A stretch of 64,000 bases of DNA, taken from Diadema setosum. Its lineage: Eukaryota; Echinodermata; Echinoidea; Diadematoida; Diadematidae. The translations under genes and the position numbers were made by a program. Position 1 is the first letter of the stretch. Each line of letters begins with the position of its first letter. The DNA is taken from assembly GCA_033980235.1 (NCBI GenBank), contig CM067076.1:32956383-33020382 (forward strand). The letters are read 5' to 3'. Shown in pieces: positions 1-15,200 of the stretch. The notes under the pieces were generated by a model. That model saw only the letters and a list, made by a program, of their open reading frames with translations. It was not told where the DNA came from and did not search any database.

Positions 1-3000
1 AGGCAATCTCCTTCTGCTTCTCAGCATCCCTAAATTAGTGACAAGCAGACCACAAAATAGACAAGTTGAGACAAAACAACCTACTCAGCATTGTCCAACA
101 TTTCTATTCAAATACACAATTTTTACTGCATACAAAATAGAGTTAGTACCTACTGCGTCTTCAAATTACAACGAAGAATGCAATCTCTTGTCTGCAAATA
201 TGTTAGATTACAACTAAATATATATCAATGTGAGGCCCATAAAATGTAACTTTTACGATGATACATATGCAATATTGAGCAAATGTGCAACATTGATATT
301 TCATCAGCGCTTGAATTGATTTTGAAAGAGGCATTATGGCAGAGACCTGAATGTAATTCTTTGTTGTGTCCATTTTTGGACATAGAGCACAGATGTGGAT
401 AATGGGATGAACCATTAGACATAATGGATCATACTTTGGCTTCAATTGTTTTGTCATTGCACCGTTTTTTTTTTTCTATCAACATTATTACTTTTTTTTC
501 TTAAACTGTGCTATTTGATGCCTCAACTCAGATTTTTTCCAGCTATGTCATTAGAGATGATAGCTTAACAATGCTCTATCAATAATCATCTCAATTGACA
601 TATATGAAAAAAAAAAAAGAAGAATCAAAGAATCGAGTAGCATAGTTTAAAAAAGATTACAAAGAATGGTACCAACAACAAAACAATAGAAGAACACTTA
701 AGAATCAGTATTCAACAGACAGCATGATCCATTGTGTCTCATGGTCCGTCCATGCTTACTTTTTGCCTGCTTTGGAGCCCTTGCCCGGCTTGCTCTTGGC
801 AAAGAGGGCGGGGTCCAGCTGGTTAAGGGGAAGTCCCTTGGTGGTGAAGAGGCGCTGGGCTCGCTCCTCCAGGGTCCCACCGCACTTTAGCCCTAGAGCC
901 ATCAGGGCTGACTTGAGACGATCCAGACCCAGTGAGGCCAGTTCCTGGGTGTCAGGAAAGGAAGGTGCATATGTCAGCGTTAAAGGCAATATTTACCATT
1001 TGCAGATGAAACAAAAACCCAGCATTAGTGCTTTAAAATAGTTCTTACATGTGAGTTAGGGATAGAAACAATGACTGTAAAAATTAGAATCTGTATAACC
1101 GATGTTAAGTATTGCTAAATACACAAAATGTGAACAATGGTTATAGCAAAAATGTTTCCAGACTAAAATGTCCACACTTATGGTGTATTGAGAAAAATAC
1201 TGATATCTCCTTATATTCTAGGCTTTACCTGTAGGATGTTTTGTGGTCCTTACATAGTTTCACATTTCAATTAATTTTTATCTTTATTTCAAAACAAAAT
1301 TATACTAAATCATACACCATACCAACAAGCAAATCACAGTGACATAACTGCATAATAAATAATCTGGCTAGATGGCTGTGTGTAAAGATAAAATAAATAT
1401 GGATGCTAACCATATACAGAGAATTAAAGTTTTGCTCTAGCACCTCTTTGGGTCATTAGTGAGGGCACGAGTCCTTATCATGATTCAACATTATGACAGG
1501 AGTAAGATTGAATGAATGAACACATGTTTCAAATCAAAATTTTGTTTTGAAAACCTGATCATGTGTCAAAAATGAGCAAATATAATCAAACAAAAAACTC
1601 TTCCTTGCATTATGGAAAGCTACCAGATAGTACAAACATTTATAACACACTCACTTCAGGTGACGAAAATGCAGAGAGATCTAAATGAGCTCCAGCATGG
1701 GTCATGGCACTTGCTGCTTCTTTCTGCAAACAATTTAAAAAGAAAGAGAAACAGAAACAGAATGAAAAGGTACGTGCACACACCAATTTTATGAAACAAA
1801 TGATGCATAGTTTTATGTTTGTGATGATAATGGCAATGCAGCACACTTTCAGGTATCACAATGTTGTGCAACATGCACCATTGTAAATACCCTTGAGTGC
1901 GCTACATCTCCACTAATGCATTCTCACTTGTGCATTACAATTACAATGTACATTACTTTACATTTGTACAATACACTTGTATCAAAAGGTACAATTGTAC
2001 ACATAAGACATATGATTTCAGTTTGAAATACAGGCCACCATCCAGTGTCAGTATTTTGGCTAACCCTTAAAGTGTACAAATAACCTGATTGTTACATTTG
2101 CTATATGTGCAGAATTGAACAATAGTGCAATCTATATTTTTTTCCAAATACATCTTGCATGATAGTGATATGCAATGCATGTGTGCAATCGGAACATGGA
2201 ATCTTGATATTATTTGTAAAAAGGTATATGCCTATAGCTAGAACATGCACACATCAGTACCATTGCTTATGGAGCAGAACTTAAACATGCTGAGCACAAG
2301 TGCCATATCCTTACAGAGATATGATCTGATTTACTGAAATATCTATACTTTCATGGGCTATTACAGGTGGATTATGGCTGTTTTTTGGTGTATCCTAGCT
2401 GTCCACAAATTAGATTTCCAGGGAATTGGTACACTTTTTAACAATGACAAGGACTAAACATCTAAACCTCACCGGCCATCCCATGAAAGTGCCTGCCTCC
2501 CACTGAGGGTCAAAGTCCTTCTTGACCTTGTCCAGTTCCTCGGGGAAGTCCAGAACTGGCTTGACCCTCGAGGCGTAGTCCTGTAGGTAGCTTAGCAACA
2601 TCTCCAGGTACCTGAAGTGATACAGAGCAAGAAGTTAATCAGATTCCTTGAGATAAGACTACAACAGACCTATCAATATAGCAGAGTGCCCTATGTGCGA
2701 CAAATGACGGGTCTAGGTCAGTGTGCACAACTGAGAAGCCTGCTCGATGTAACGAGCTGGGATGACCACAGTTAGTCACCAGCATGCACCAGGACTTATC
2801 TGCCCTTACCATATGACAGCAGGCAGATCTGCGCATAAAAATAATTGTGAAGCATTTCATTTACTTTCTGAGAAATTGTTTTTATGCAAAGTAATGATAT
2901 TACGCAGATGAAGGTGCAAAATATTCATATGTGAATGACATGCCTCAAACACAACAACAAAAACTATACAAAATTTGAAACAAAATACTCAGCCTCACCT

Positions 3001-4024
3001 ATCTGCCCTCTGCTGCCATAAAAGTATTAACCGACAGTAAGTGAGTAGAAGGAAACCAATGTAAATAGGTAAATCTGCCACTAAACCTATCTATTTGGAG
3101 ATCATCATTTCACAATTTCTCTCCACATATGCAGTAAATATGGGCTAATCTGTAAATAGGTAAGGACTACACAGCATCCAAATGAATGCTTCAAAAATTC
3201 TACTTCCTGCTGTTTTATACATGTAGCTGTGGGTAAATACATAGCACTGTAAGTATACATTGTGCAGTATTCATTACGTCATGGTTAGGAACAGTGAAAA
3301 ATCAAAGAAATATTTATTAAATAATCACTATTGAGGCATACTATTGGCAAAATGCATTTTGAATTCAAAGAAATAACCTACTTTCTTTGCATCACTTTGA
3401 GATACTGTAAAACGCGGAATGTTCGCGTGCATTTTAATTTCGTGAATTTCGCGAACGCCACGATTTGCGAAATTAAAATGCACGCAAAATTTCTTATTTA
3501 CACCATTTGGATTGTACGCAAGTGGCAATTCGCAAAAATTTCTTGCCAAGAAAAAGGCTGTCGGCTCCAATTCGCGAAAATTTCGTGCTGCGAATATATC
3601 ATGTTTTACAGCAACCATTGCATTTAGCCATTTTGGTGACAAATACACATGAAGATTTGTGTCATTTTTACCTTCTGTACTCTGCATTCTTCTTGTCCTT
3701 TGGTATCTCAAAGAGTCGATCAAAGACCGAGAGGTACGTGACATAATCAATTTTCTGGGGAGAGAGCAAAATAAGAGGAAAGAAAATATCTTTGCACATA
3801 AGCATGCATTGAGTGAAGGTAGTGTTGGCAATATAGACAAGATGAATAGTGTCAGTGTCTGAAGAAATCATTTGTATTCAATAAAGATGCCATTACTGAT
3901 CATTTAGTACTATTTCAAATGCATAAAAAACAAACATACAGAAAACAACAAGAGAGACAGTTTTCGATTAACCCTTTCAGACCACAATCTCACTGACATT
4001 CTATACGACCTGATACAATACACG

Positions 4025-4100
<76 letters not shown>

Positions 4101-4251
4101 CTGATTTGCCGGGGAAACATTGATGGATCCAGTTCTCATACAATTGTACACATGCTTATTTTGGTAAGCAATTCAATGGGCAATGTTTCTATATTTATAT
4201 GCATGGATACTTTCTACCATTGAAGAAGTAGTATTAAACTATCTCATGAAT

Positions 4252-4296
<45 letters not shown>

Positions 4297-4612
4297 ATAT
4301 GGAGCCAGTCTGTAACAAACAATTGTTTCTATGCCATGCTATCTTGGGGATACCTTCTAGTTGTATGTAACAATCTCTACTGTAAATATAAATAGTATCA
4401 GCAAACATGTTCATTGCAATAATACATTTACACACATGAAACATATTGATATTTGTGTCACACAATGATCTACATAGAACTATACATGTAAGTTCCCGAT
4501 AGAATCCCATTTCCTTTGCTCATTTTCATTCATATTACATATTTCTGGTCAGTTTCTGTATATGTTTGAATTTACTCAATAAAATATCACAAGCCAATAT
4601 TCAAAACATCCA

Positions 4613-4647
<35 letters not shown>

Positions 4648-6186
4648 TCACATACAAGTTGTACCTTCACACTCAAATGACAAGAAAGAACAAAAACAAC
4701 ACAATAACAGCAATATATCCTGATGTAGCTTCCCCTTCAAACAGTTTTGACATTGTTATCATAGGTGAAGGGGGTGGGGGGACTCACCTCAGCACTCTTG
4801 AGGTTGATATACTTGTCGTAACACTCATGCATATCAAGGTACTTCCCATAGCCCTCTTCATCCTTGAAGTGGACTAAACTCTGGGCCTCGTCCGTTGGGT
4901 TCTCTCGCTCATCCTTCAGCTGCTCAAACTCGATGGACATCGGCACGGAAATCTGTGGAACGTTTGAAAGTAGGGTGTCATCACACAATTGATACTCAAT
5001 TACACCAGTCTGGGTCTCATTTATTAAAAGTTAGTGGTCTACAACTTCAACTCTGGCACGGACAGGGATTTGTCACTGTGATTCATAATTCAACAAAAAA
5101 AGCTAATAGAGATTTTCAACCAGTAGGCATTAACAGGTTGTTGAAAAGAGATGATTATCAAGTGGAACTGACGAGAGCAACAGTGTAAAACAACAACAGA
5201 GATATGGTATACTTATGCTCTGTTTTATTATCATTTAAGATTTCTAGCACTTTGGGTTCTGTTCAATGGCATCATATGTTCCAAGGAAAATGGCATGCCC
5301 CAGAAAAATCCAAACAATACATGAAAAATACTTGAGAAAATATTGTATTTGTCCTAGAATGATGTGATACTTCCTCTTTTGGCACCTACATTTGGTACAG
5401 CAGATCTCTTATAGGTGGCAATTCGCATTTGAAATATCAAGCATCAAAATTCTACTCTTACATTTCACATCCTCTTTACCAAATAACAAAAAAAAAAAAA
5501 AAAACAAAAAAAAAAAAACAAAAACACAACAACACAAAAACCCAAAGACAATAGTTATTAAAACTCTTTGTGGTATTTGTCACTTCCCAGTAATTGAATG
5601 TTTGAAATTTTCCCAGGTGCTACTGCAACCTGATGTGTTAATATCTTCTGACAAATGTTAACATACCACAGCAAATTTGGTCCTGTGACATACTAAGCAT
5701 GAGTCAATAATGTTGACAAAGACAGATACACTTCCAAGTTGAGCAAACACATCAGAAATTACTCTCCCACACATGGGGGTTACAGTTGAAATACACTCAA
5801 AATACCTCATTTGGATGCCTTCTGTGAAAGTCCTTGATGGTTTTAAGTCTGTTGTAGAACTCAGCAAACTCATTGGGACCAGACAGGGCTTGGATTTCCT
5901 CCTTTCGCAATCTGGATAAGAATTGTGCCACAACAAGGAATAAAAGAATCATTGACTAATTAGGCACCGGTATATACTTAAAAAGTTAAGTCTTCTCTTA
6001 TGGCAACATACATGACAACTCTTGGATTCATTTTGTCTGCCTCATTGCGACAAAATCTACAAATTATTTCACACGGTTCTATACCTTCCCAAGCTTCGTT
6101 AACATCTGAGAATATAGTATGTGGATTCAGAGTACACCATAAAGCAATACTAAAGTATATCATTTCCATTTTCAAAAAGAATACAA

Positions 6187-6225
<39 letters not shown>

Positions 6226-9200
6226 GAAATAAATGAGCAAACACATGACATCAATTGAATCAAGACTCAGTGGCTATATCCAAAACTGAAATAATGTAGT
6301 TTGTGTATACAAAATATCTGAGCAATTTTAGGTCATGACAAGTCATGACGAGTGATAAAAGTTGTTTCATTTGCAAGCTGCTTCTAAAAGACATGATGCA
6401 GATCAAGACCAAACACACCATAAAATCAATTGATAGTGATCCTTCCATTATATTGATGTGTGCAGGATGGTGATAAAAAATGACAGAATCTGTTCAGCAT
6501 GTGTCTTGTATCAAATCTGCTTTATCAGACAACCATTCTCATTCTTACCCATCTTTGTCCTCATACAGTTCCTTCAGCGTGTTGGTTCCATCAATATATC
6601 GCTGAAAATATGAAATAGAGCGAACAGTCATATTTAGGAGAACCATCTGAATACAAAATTCCAAAGCATGGATTTTTGTGTGGCATTGTTTTAACAAACA
6701 CGACATTGAGACACAGCATAAAATACCACTGAATGAAGTAATCTTATCACACCATGATAAAGACACTCTACATCTAGGTTTAAAGTGCTTTCAGAGAAAC
6801 TGCAGGGAAAGTAAATGAATAATCTCCTTGCTACTGTAGTAAAAGATGGATACGTGTACGTAAATGCCATCTTCACACAATATTTAGTACACACTGCTTG
6901 GACTTGCCTACTATTATTAAGAAATGGGTCAATCCATGTCAAATCATCCAGTGCTTGTCACCCGACCCCCTCCGATTTTCTTAAAAATCGCACCAAATGT
7001 TCCCCAAAGTGTCTGACGGAAAATCCCAAAATATTTTGCCCCAAGGTCAATTGGTTGCTAAGATACAGCCTCACATAGCAACCGGTGCGCATTCCAAAAA
7101 ATTAGTTAAAAGAAAATTAGGCATTTTTGATTGACTGTTTTAGCTTGGATATTTATGCAAAAGTGTTCATTATCTGGAAATTGAGAGAACTTTATATTCT
7201 TTGCAAGAAAAACTGACTGTGACGCGAAATTGACTTTTCGTTAACGTGCACGAGGTCACCGAAAATGGTGTTAAATGTTAATTGTGAAAATTTTAATGCA
7301 TATTTAGAAGCTAATATCTTCCACATTTCATCACCTTAGGTTCTAAAATATTATGCTGTTGAAGGCTTTGACTTGCTCAGTAATTTTGAAAAAAATTGGC
7401 GCATTCATGATCACCGTTTTTACGGAGAGCGCCCTCAAAGTTGACAAAAATGAAAAATGTGCCAAATTCAAAGTCACGGATCACCCTTCGTCCCACCTAG
7501 GAATAGCATCAATTTTTGTATATTGATAGACATTTACCTATATTATCTTGGGTTACCAAAGAAATTTTGCTCCCGAAATGTTCAATGGCAAATTTACCCC
7601 ACCGAAAATGGTCGTAAACGGCCAAATTCCCACGTAATATCACATATTGGGTTTAGAGGACATTTCAAATGTCCACGCTTTCAAAATGAAAAGCACTAGC
7701 CCTGTGATATTTGCAGTAGGGATAGTCTGTAATACATATTTTAGTAATGTATACCACAAAACACTTTTATTACATAATAATGACCTTGAAATTTAACCCA
7801 AAATTTGATAAAAAACAATAAATCGCTCCATTTTCCTCATTGCACTGCATGTAAATGTGTTTTGAAAGACTTTTCACAGAGCAATATTTCAAGAATTATG
7901 AAAGCTGACATTCTACCATATTAGGGTGCTAAACTATTTCTGCTCATCTTCCAGATTTAGTGTCAATTTGATCATGAATAATATATCTTTGACCTTGAAG
8001 TGCTTCTAAAAATAGCTGTAAATTTGTTAACAACAAATTACACACACAACAGGTGTTTTATGGCATGATATACTTGTTATTCTTCCACAAACGCAGAAGC
8101 TTTTTATGATGTAAATGTTAGATACTGGAATTAATCTATACGTGTTTGCAAGATATGTTACAATTAATTACTCTGTTCTGACAATGACCCTCAATTTCAA
8201 TAAAAAATGGGGATGGTAATATTTTGTGATTTTTGTGTGCATTTCCTATGGAAAACAGTGCTTTTTGTGGTGAAACTCATAAAAACTTGACAATTTTTAC
8301 TATCTATCACTTTGATTGGTTAATTCTATTCTAGTTATGGTAGAAAAGTGGGCAGTGACAATTTCCAATTAAAAAAAAACATGGTTATGCTGCAGAAAAT
8401 AAAAACAAAGAAATACATAAGAAATTCCAAAAACAAGAAAATACATAAGAATTGAAATGATTTTGAAAGTTTTCATTAGGTACAGAACAAATTCCCCGAA
8501 AAAGAAGACTCAGAGTCCTTTTAATGTGCGTTTCACAGGCTAGAAAACAAATTTTTTAATGTCCATAACTATCAATTTTATTATTACATACTTTAATACA
8601 GGTCTTTATGGAGAGGAATAGGCATTTCTCATGATTTTGAAGGTCATAAATTGAGGCTCATTGTCAGAACAAAGCAATTGATTGGAACATATCTTGCAAG
8701 CATGTCTAGATTAATTCCAGTATATAACATTTACACTATAAAAAGCTTTTGTGTTTGTGGAAGAATCACAAGATAGGGTATCATGCCATAAAACACCTGT
8801 CGTGTGTGTACTTTGTAGTTTACAAATTTACAGCTATTTTTAGAAGTACTTCAAGGTCAAGGGTATAACATTCAAGATCAAATTGACACAAAATCTGAAA
8901 GAAGAGCACAAATACTTTAGAACCTTAATATTGTAGGCTGTCAGCTTTCATAATTCTCGAAATATTGCTCTGTGAAAAGTCTTTCAAAACACATTTACAT
9001 GCAGTGCAATGAGGAAAATGGAGCGATTTATTGTTTTTTATCAAATTTTGGGTTAAATTTCAAGGTCATTATTATGTAATAAAAGTGTTTTGTGGTATAC
9101 ATTACTAAAATATGTATTACAGACTATCCCTACTGCAAATATCACAGGGCTAGTGCTTTTCATTTTGAAAGCGTGGACATTTGAAATTTCCTCTAAACCC

Positions 9201-12200
9201 AATATGTGATATTACATAGGAATTTGGCCGTTTACGACCATTTTCGGTGGGGTAAATTTGCCATTGAACATTTCGGGAGCAAAATTTCTTTGGTAACCCA
9301 AGATAATATAGGTAAATGTCTATCAATATACAAAAATTGATGCTATTCCTAGGTGGGACGCAGGGGGATCCGTGACCTTGAATTTGGCACATTTTTCATT
9401 TTTGTCAACTTTGAGGGCGCTCTCCGTAAAAACGGTGATCATGAATGTGCCGATTTTTTTCAAAATTACTGAGCAAGTCAAAGCCTTCAACAGCATAATA
9501 TTTTAGAACCTAAGGTGATGAAATGTGGAAGATATTAGCTTCTAAATATGCATTAAAATTTTCACAATTAACATTTAACACCATTTTCGGTGACCTCGTG
9601 CACGTTAACGAAAAGTCAATTTCGCGTTACAGTCAGTTTTTCTTGCAAAGACTATTAAGTTCTCTCAATTTCCAGATAATGAACACTTTTGCATAAAAAA
9701 CCCAAGCTAAAACAGTCAATCAAAAATGCCTAATTTTCTTTTAACTAATTTTTTGGAATGCGCACCGGTTGCTATGTGAGGCTGTATCTTAGCAACCAAT
9801 TGACCTTGGGGCAAAATATTTTGGGATTTTCCGTCAGACACTTTGGGGAACATTTGGTGCGATTTTTAAGAAAATCGGAGGGGGTCGGGTGACAACTTTT
9901 CTGAAAATTGGATGATTTGACGTGGATTGACCCAAATACAAAATATGAACTATGTATTATGTTTCCATTCTACGGTTAATGACAACTTGAAAAGTTGGGG
10001 TAAGAACTCTGAATACTTATGATAATGGAGTACATGCAGATCATGAATCACAAAAAAGCATAGGTTTAACCTTTGTTGGACAGAATTTTTTCAACAGCTT
10101 TCTGTGGATTTTGTGACAATGACTCACAATCACAAATGAATGTCACTGTACTTTTTAGGACAGATATCCAATGTACAGTGTATATCTCATTCTGGCAGTG
10201 TTACATGTGACACTTAAACCTGATTTACACTTGAACACAATTCTTATAATATGTTTCATATTAAATATGAATGAATTCTTATTACAAAATATTACTGGGT
10301 TAACTGAGGAAACAAGACATGTGAAAGACTTAGAGGAATGTGATGCCAAAAAGATACTAACAACATTTGTAAGCCTTAAGCACTTTATGAAGTCATGTGC
10401 AATATGCAAAATGAAGTTACATGTATGACTAGACAACAGAAAATATAAAATTAATTTACTTACATCCAGGAGCTGCTTTGCTCTGAAGTCTGAGTTTATC
10501 TGTTCTCGGTTCTGCAAATGAATTATGATTACAAAGTGACATTATCAACCCATACAAAGTGTTAATTACCAGAAATAAAAACTTTTTTTTTCTTTTGGTT
10601 ACTGCATTCCGTCATATCAGTATCATCACATGGACTTACTGTATCACATGATAACTGAGAGCAGGGGGGGGGGGGTTGTTTCATGAATAATATAAGTTGA
10701 TCTTAAAGGGTGTGTACAGTTCTGGTTGAGGTGAGGATTTAACTTTTAACATTTTGCGAGATATTCAGAAACCACTCTATGAGATGTCAAAGAGCATGCA
10801 ATTCTAAGGGGCATCAAAAGTTTATTTGATGAAATTCGGTTTTGAAATGGCTGAGATATCCAAAAACAAGGAGAACAAAGAGATCCTAATAAAAGGTGTG
10901 GCCTGTTGCCTTTTATTCTTATCACTTTTTTGGATATCTCAGCTATTTGAAAACCAATTTTCATCAAATAAACATTGAATCCTTCTTAAAATTACATGCT
11001 CTTTCATATTTTATAAGAGGTTTCTCATTATCTCATTTAGGAATGTTCAAAACATGAATCCCCACCTCAACCAGTACTGTACAGTCCCTTTAAATTCTAA
11101 GATCAACTTGAGTTGAAATGATGGTATGTTGTGTCTTCAGTGATATTCTAACTTCCAAACAGAAACGAAACTTTGGTAAGACTTTTTCATGCAGGCATGA
11201 ATATACAAAATAAAAATAAATCAGGAACATCCAAGGAATTTTTGTGTAAATTTTGTACGTTGATTACAATTTAAAGTGGATTCTGAAAACAATAAATTAG
11301 ATTGAAATGCATCAACTTCTGACTTGAATCTGTTAACTGTAAAATTAGTTGCTTCCACAGCTGACTTTGGTAGCATATTCCATAATTGAAGTTGATCTTG
11401 AAATTCAAGATCAACAAAAATTCTTTGTGAAACACTCTCCCATGGCTCCAGACCATACAATAATCAAAACATTAAAGGTACTAGCCCACATTTGCAAACC
11501 CACGAAAATCAAAACTGCATAAAACAGGTCCAATATGACTTCAAGTACAAGTTATAACAGTAACATACCTCACCTGTCGCTCTTTGTCTATACCATTCGA
11601 TAAAAGAGAGAAAATCATCGTTTTAAAATCAATTTTCAAACCGGGTCAACCCGACCCAAAATCGAATTACGAGCGCAGGCTATAGCTACGTACATTGTAC
11701 ATGTAACAGGTAATAGCGAGTGTTATACGCATGCATACAGATTACGGTGCATTTTCATTTATTTTTATGAAAGTAATTGGAACGAAATTTTGCACAGGTG
11801 TTACTGCAATCGTACCCAAACTCCATGCTAACTATGAGACCAATTGCTGCAGGTTTACAAATGTGGGCTAATACCTTTAAAATAGGACCTCACAACCATC
11901 ATCAAATCATCATGTTGATCATGATGGCATACTCGTGAAATAGGCCCCACCACTGCATGTACTAAGTACTAACGTACTAACTACGGCAGTTCACCAGTTT
12001 ATACTCGTGAATTCAGCCCCAGGGTGTAGTGTTCATCGATACACAAGCACAGCGGTGGGGCTTTCTTCCACAGTACGCTGTTTACGCGAGATTGATGCAG
12101 CGGTGGGACCGATTTCCACGGCATGGATCCTACTCCTACTGTAGCATCTTTTGTCCTCCCTTTCTCCCGTTTTTTTGTTCTTCGGTCTTCCACTTTTTAT

Positions 12201-15200
12201 TCTCAGGAAGGACTCCCTAAATGTCCCTCGACTAATTTAATGGCCAATTTAATCATAAATACAACCCTAACCTAACCTTGCTTGCTAACACACAGGTGCA
12301 CATGCACTGCGGTGGGGCCGATTTCACAATTTTGCCATGATGATCATATTGTTTATGTTTGAAACATAACATCTAAACATTTTCTAACGTCAATTACGGT
12401 ATGGTTGCTACTTGTGTGTAATTCCTATGCACTTCCAGGTTGGCGAACTAATATCGGCACTGAATTAGTTCGCCGCCCATGGCCTGCCACATACTATTAG
12501 CGTGTGTGTTTATACACACACTTCAATGAAGGATGCATCGTCCGTCACCGCGTTTGAAAACCTACCTTGGTCTGCAACCTGAAATCCATTCTAAATCAAA
12601 AACATCCTCGCATTAAAAATGGTTTTATCACCTCTTACATATGGTAGAATATATTTTGATTACAATTATTTGTGTTTTTACAGAGGAAAAAGGTGAATTA
12701 CGAATGTATTTTGAGAGTGATGAAAATCCGTCGCCCAAGCTGATCTCCGATCGCGGCGCGCGTTACATGCGATGTGAATGTCTGGCCACCTTACCGCAGT
12801 GGCGACCATACGGTAATTGACGTTAGTACGGTTAGGACAGGTGCATAACTGAATATTAAAACAAACTTGTAAATTTATTTGCCATCTCAAAAGCTGGTTT
12901 TATAACACAGTACAACCAGCACCAGGTGACAACAGGCACTGTGACCAGGGCCCCGTTGCTAGAAACTTTGCGTTTAAATGCAACTTGCAACTGATTGTCA
13001 CTGGCCAATCAAAATCATTGTTGCATGCATGTCTTCTTAATAGGGCAGACCCTGAGCCAATCAGAATGGTTGTTTCAAAATTAGCAATTATTTGGAATTG
13101 ATTGCAACTTTCTTGCAACGGGGCCCTGGCCTGGCCAGCCAGGTGACAACATGCAACAGGCACAGTCAGAGATCAATCTTCATGGCCATACCCCATACCC
13201 ATGGCATGGAGACCAGGGCTCGACCTTAGCGGGAGCCCGGGGACCATTGGCTCCCCAGAATCGCTACGGGCTCCCTAGAAATGTATGAAATAAGCCGGGC
13301 TGGCTCCTCAAGGTTTTTTTTGCCGTATAGCCTCACGTTTCAACACAGAATTTAGTTTATGTACCGTACACACTCACACTATCATTTAATTGACGAGCGC
13401 GAGCGGCCCCGGCGCGCGCAACGAGCCCTGACGCCCGAATTAAGTTATTATCCCTGCAATTGCAATATAGACTATGCGCACACGCAATTCGCTGCTTGCG
13501 TACTGTGTACACCGAACGGAACTTCGTGCGCCTGAATCCCTGTCGCCTACGGACCCTGGATGTTTACATCGATCGCCGTGGTATCCCTATGTGTGTGGCT
13601 GGCCGGCTGGGGAGCGTGAGTAAGCTACACACTAGCCAGCTGAAACAGTACCTTATTTCATTTTGAGTCGGGGTAGAAGCGCTCTGTTGTGCAATATCTG
13701 CTTCTTTTTCTCTACTTCTTCCGCTTTTCCCTTGCCTCCCAAGTACGAAATGATTTTTAGAGTGTTGTGTGTGTTTTTTGTAACGTTATTGCATCATTTT
13801 TCTGCAAGGAAGAGGTGAGTTTCTGTTCGTGTATTGATGTGCACTGCAGTATGTGCAGGTGAAAAGCGTTCGAGCTTTATTTCCCGCGAGTATCGTGGAA
13901 ACTCGATGTATTTCTAGGCCTATTGAAGGAGATCTCATATTACAGAATACTTATAACAAACTATTTTCCGGTCAAAATGAATTAATTTCCTTTGTTTTGT
14001 ATCGTTTCTTGACGATCCCAAGGATCTCGTTGCAATACCGAGTTTCCGATGTGTATAAATTTTCGCGTAGCTTTTGGTGCTGCAAACTTTTGCTAGGGCC
14101 TTATCCTACTACTAAACATATCGTTCCATTTCTGTCGTTTCTCACACCTCGTTAGGTACGATTTCTTCCATTTTACATCACTTTATCCGTTCTCTTTATA
14201 CTTTGAAATATTTAAACATAATTCTTTCAAGTGTCTCGCACCGTTATTTTCGTAACGGCGATTTCTTTGATTTGCAGCAATACTTTTTCGAATCGAAGCG
14301 ACGTGTGTTGTTTTTTCTAAATATTTGTGTTATTGGGAGGTGTTGATATGTTGTATTTGTTATTTATTTTCCTTGGTGTTTTTCTCGAGGGACTATGCAT
14401 GTTTCTTAATGTTGATAGGAAAAGGCTAAAATGATCTGAGTGATGTCTAATGGTGATGAAAACTATGCTGGTATAAAAAGACAGCTTACTGTGAATGCTG
14501 AGCATACGTGCCTTTCGTTTTATTTCACTTTCCTCTTATTCTTCTTTCCCCCTTCACACTCATCTTCCCCCTCCAAAGAATGATAAAAAAAAGAAATTAC
14601 ATACACCTCACAACAAAAAGATCCACGATCTACCAACCTTCGTAAAGTTAAATCTAAATGTTCGATATCAGCAAAGAATAAGGGGAAAGCACGAATAACA
14701 ATAAATTAGAGCGAAGAGATTGTGAAATACTGAATACATGCAGTCTCTGCGGCTCGAAGAAACTTGACACCCACCCATCTCCCCTTGTGGAAATTTCCAC
14801 AAAAGCAGGTGCCACACCCAGGTGCGTGCCAGATGAAAGAATGTGCGCGCTGGAATAAACAGCGTGTAAATATCCTGGAAATATCGATCGAAGAACCAGC
14901 TCATTTGTTGAATTAAAGGAATCATTGCAAAGATATCGTGATTCTATAACATTTCTTTTGGCGTATAGTAGGAAACATCAAACAGTCGAATATAGTGTAC
15001 TTAATCGAATATCTTATGTTCCCTGAAAAATAAAAAAAGATCGATTAATCAGTCAATTACAAAGGCAATCACAGAAATGCTTAAAAGGTCTTGTATGCCC
15101 AGACGAATTCACTACGAGTAGGTCCAATGAGATGCAGTCATCACCTGGTTAGACAGATAAATCATGACCATTGACAATTTCAGTTCATGCTCATCATAAC

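Noticed and set aside
3328..3840. 170-codon minus-strand open frame
   Set aside because: It runs through a MITE in one frame and over the SF3A3 exon in another; not a gene.
7457..7699. 80-codon open frame, mirrored at 9150-9392 with few changes
   Set aside because: The conservation is explained by the inverted-repeat arms; it has no recognised domain and a low-complexity AT-rich setting.
13460..13666. 68-codon open frame inside the 3.3-kb element
   Set aside because: No similarity to any transposase or other family I recognise; likely chance.
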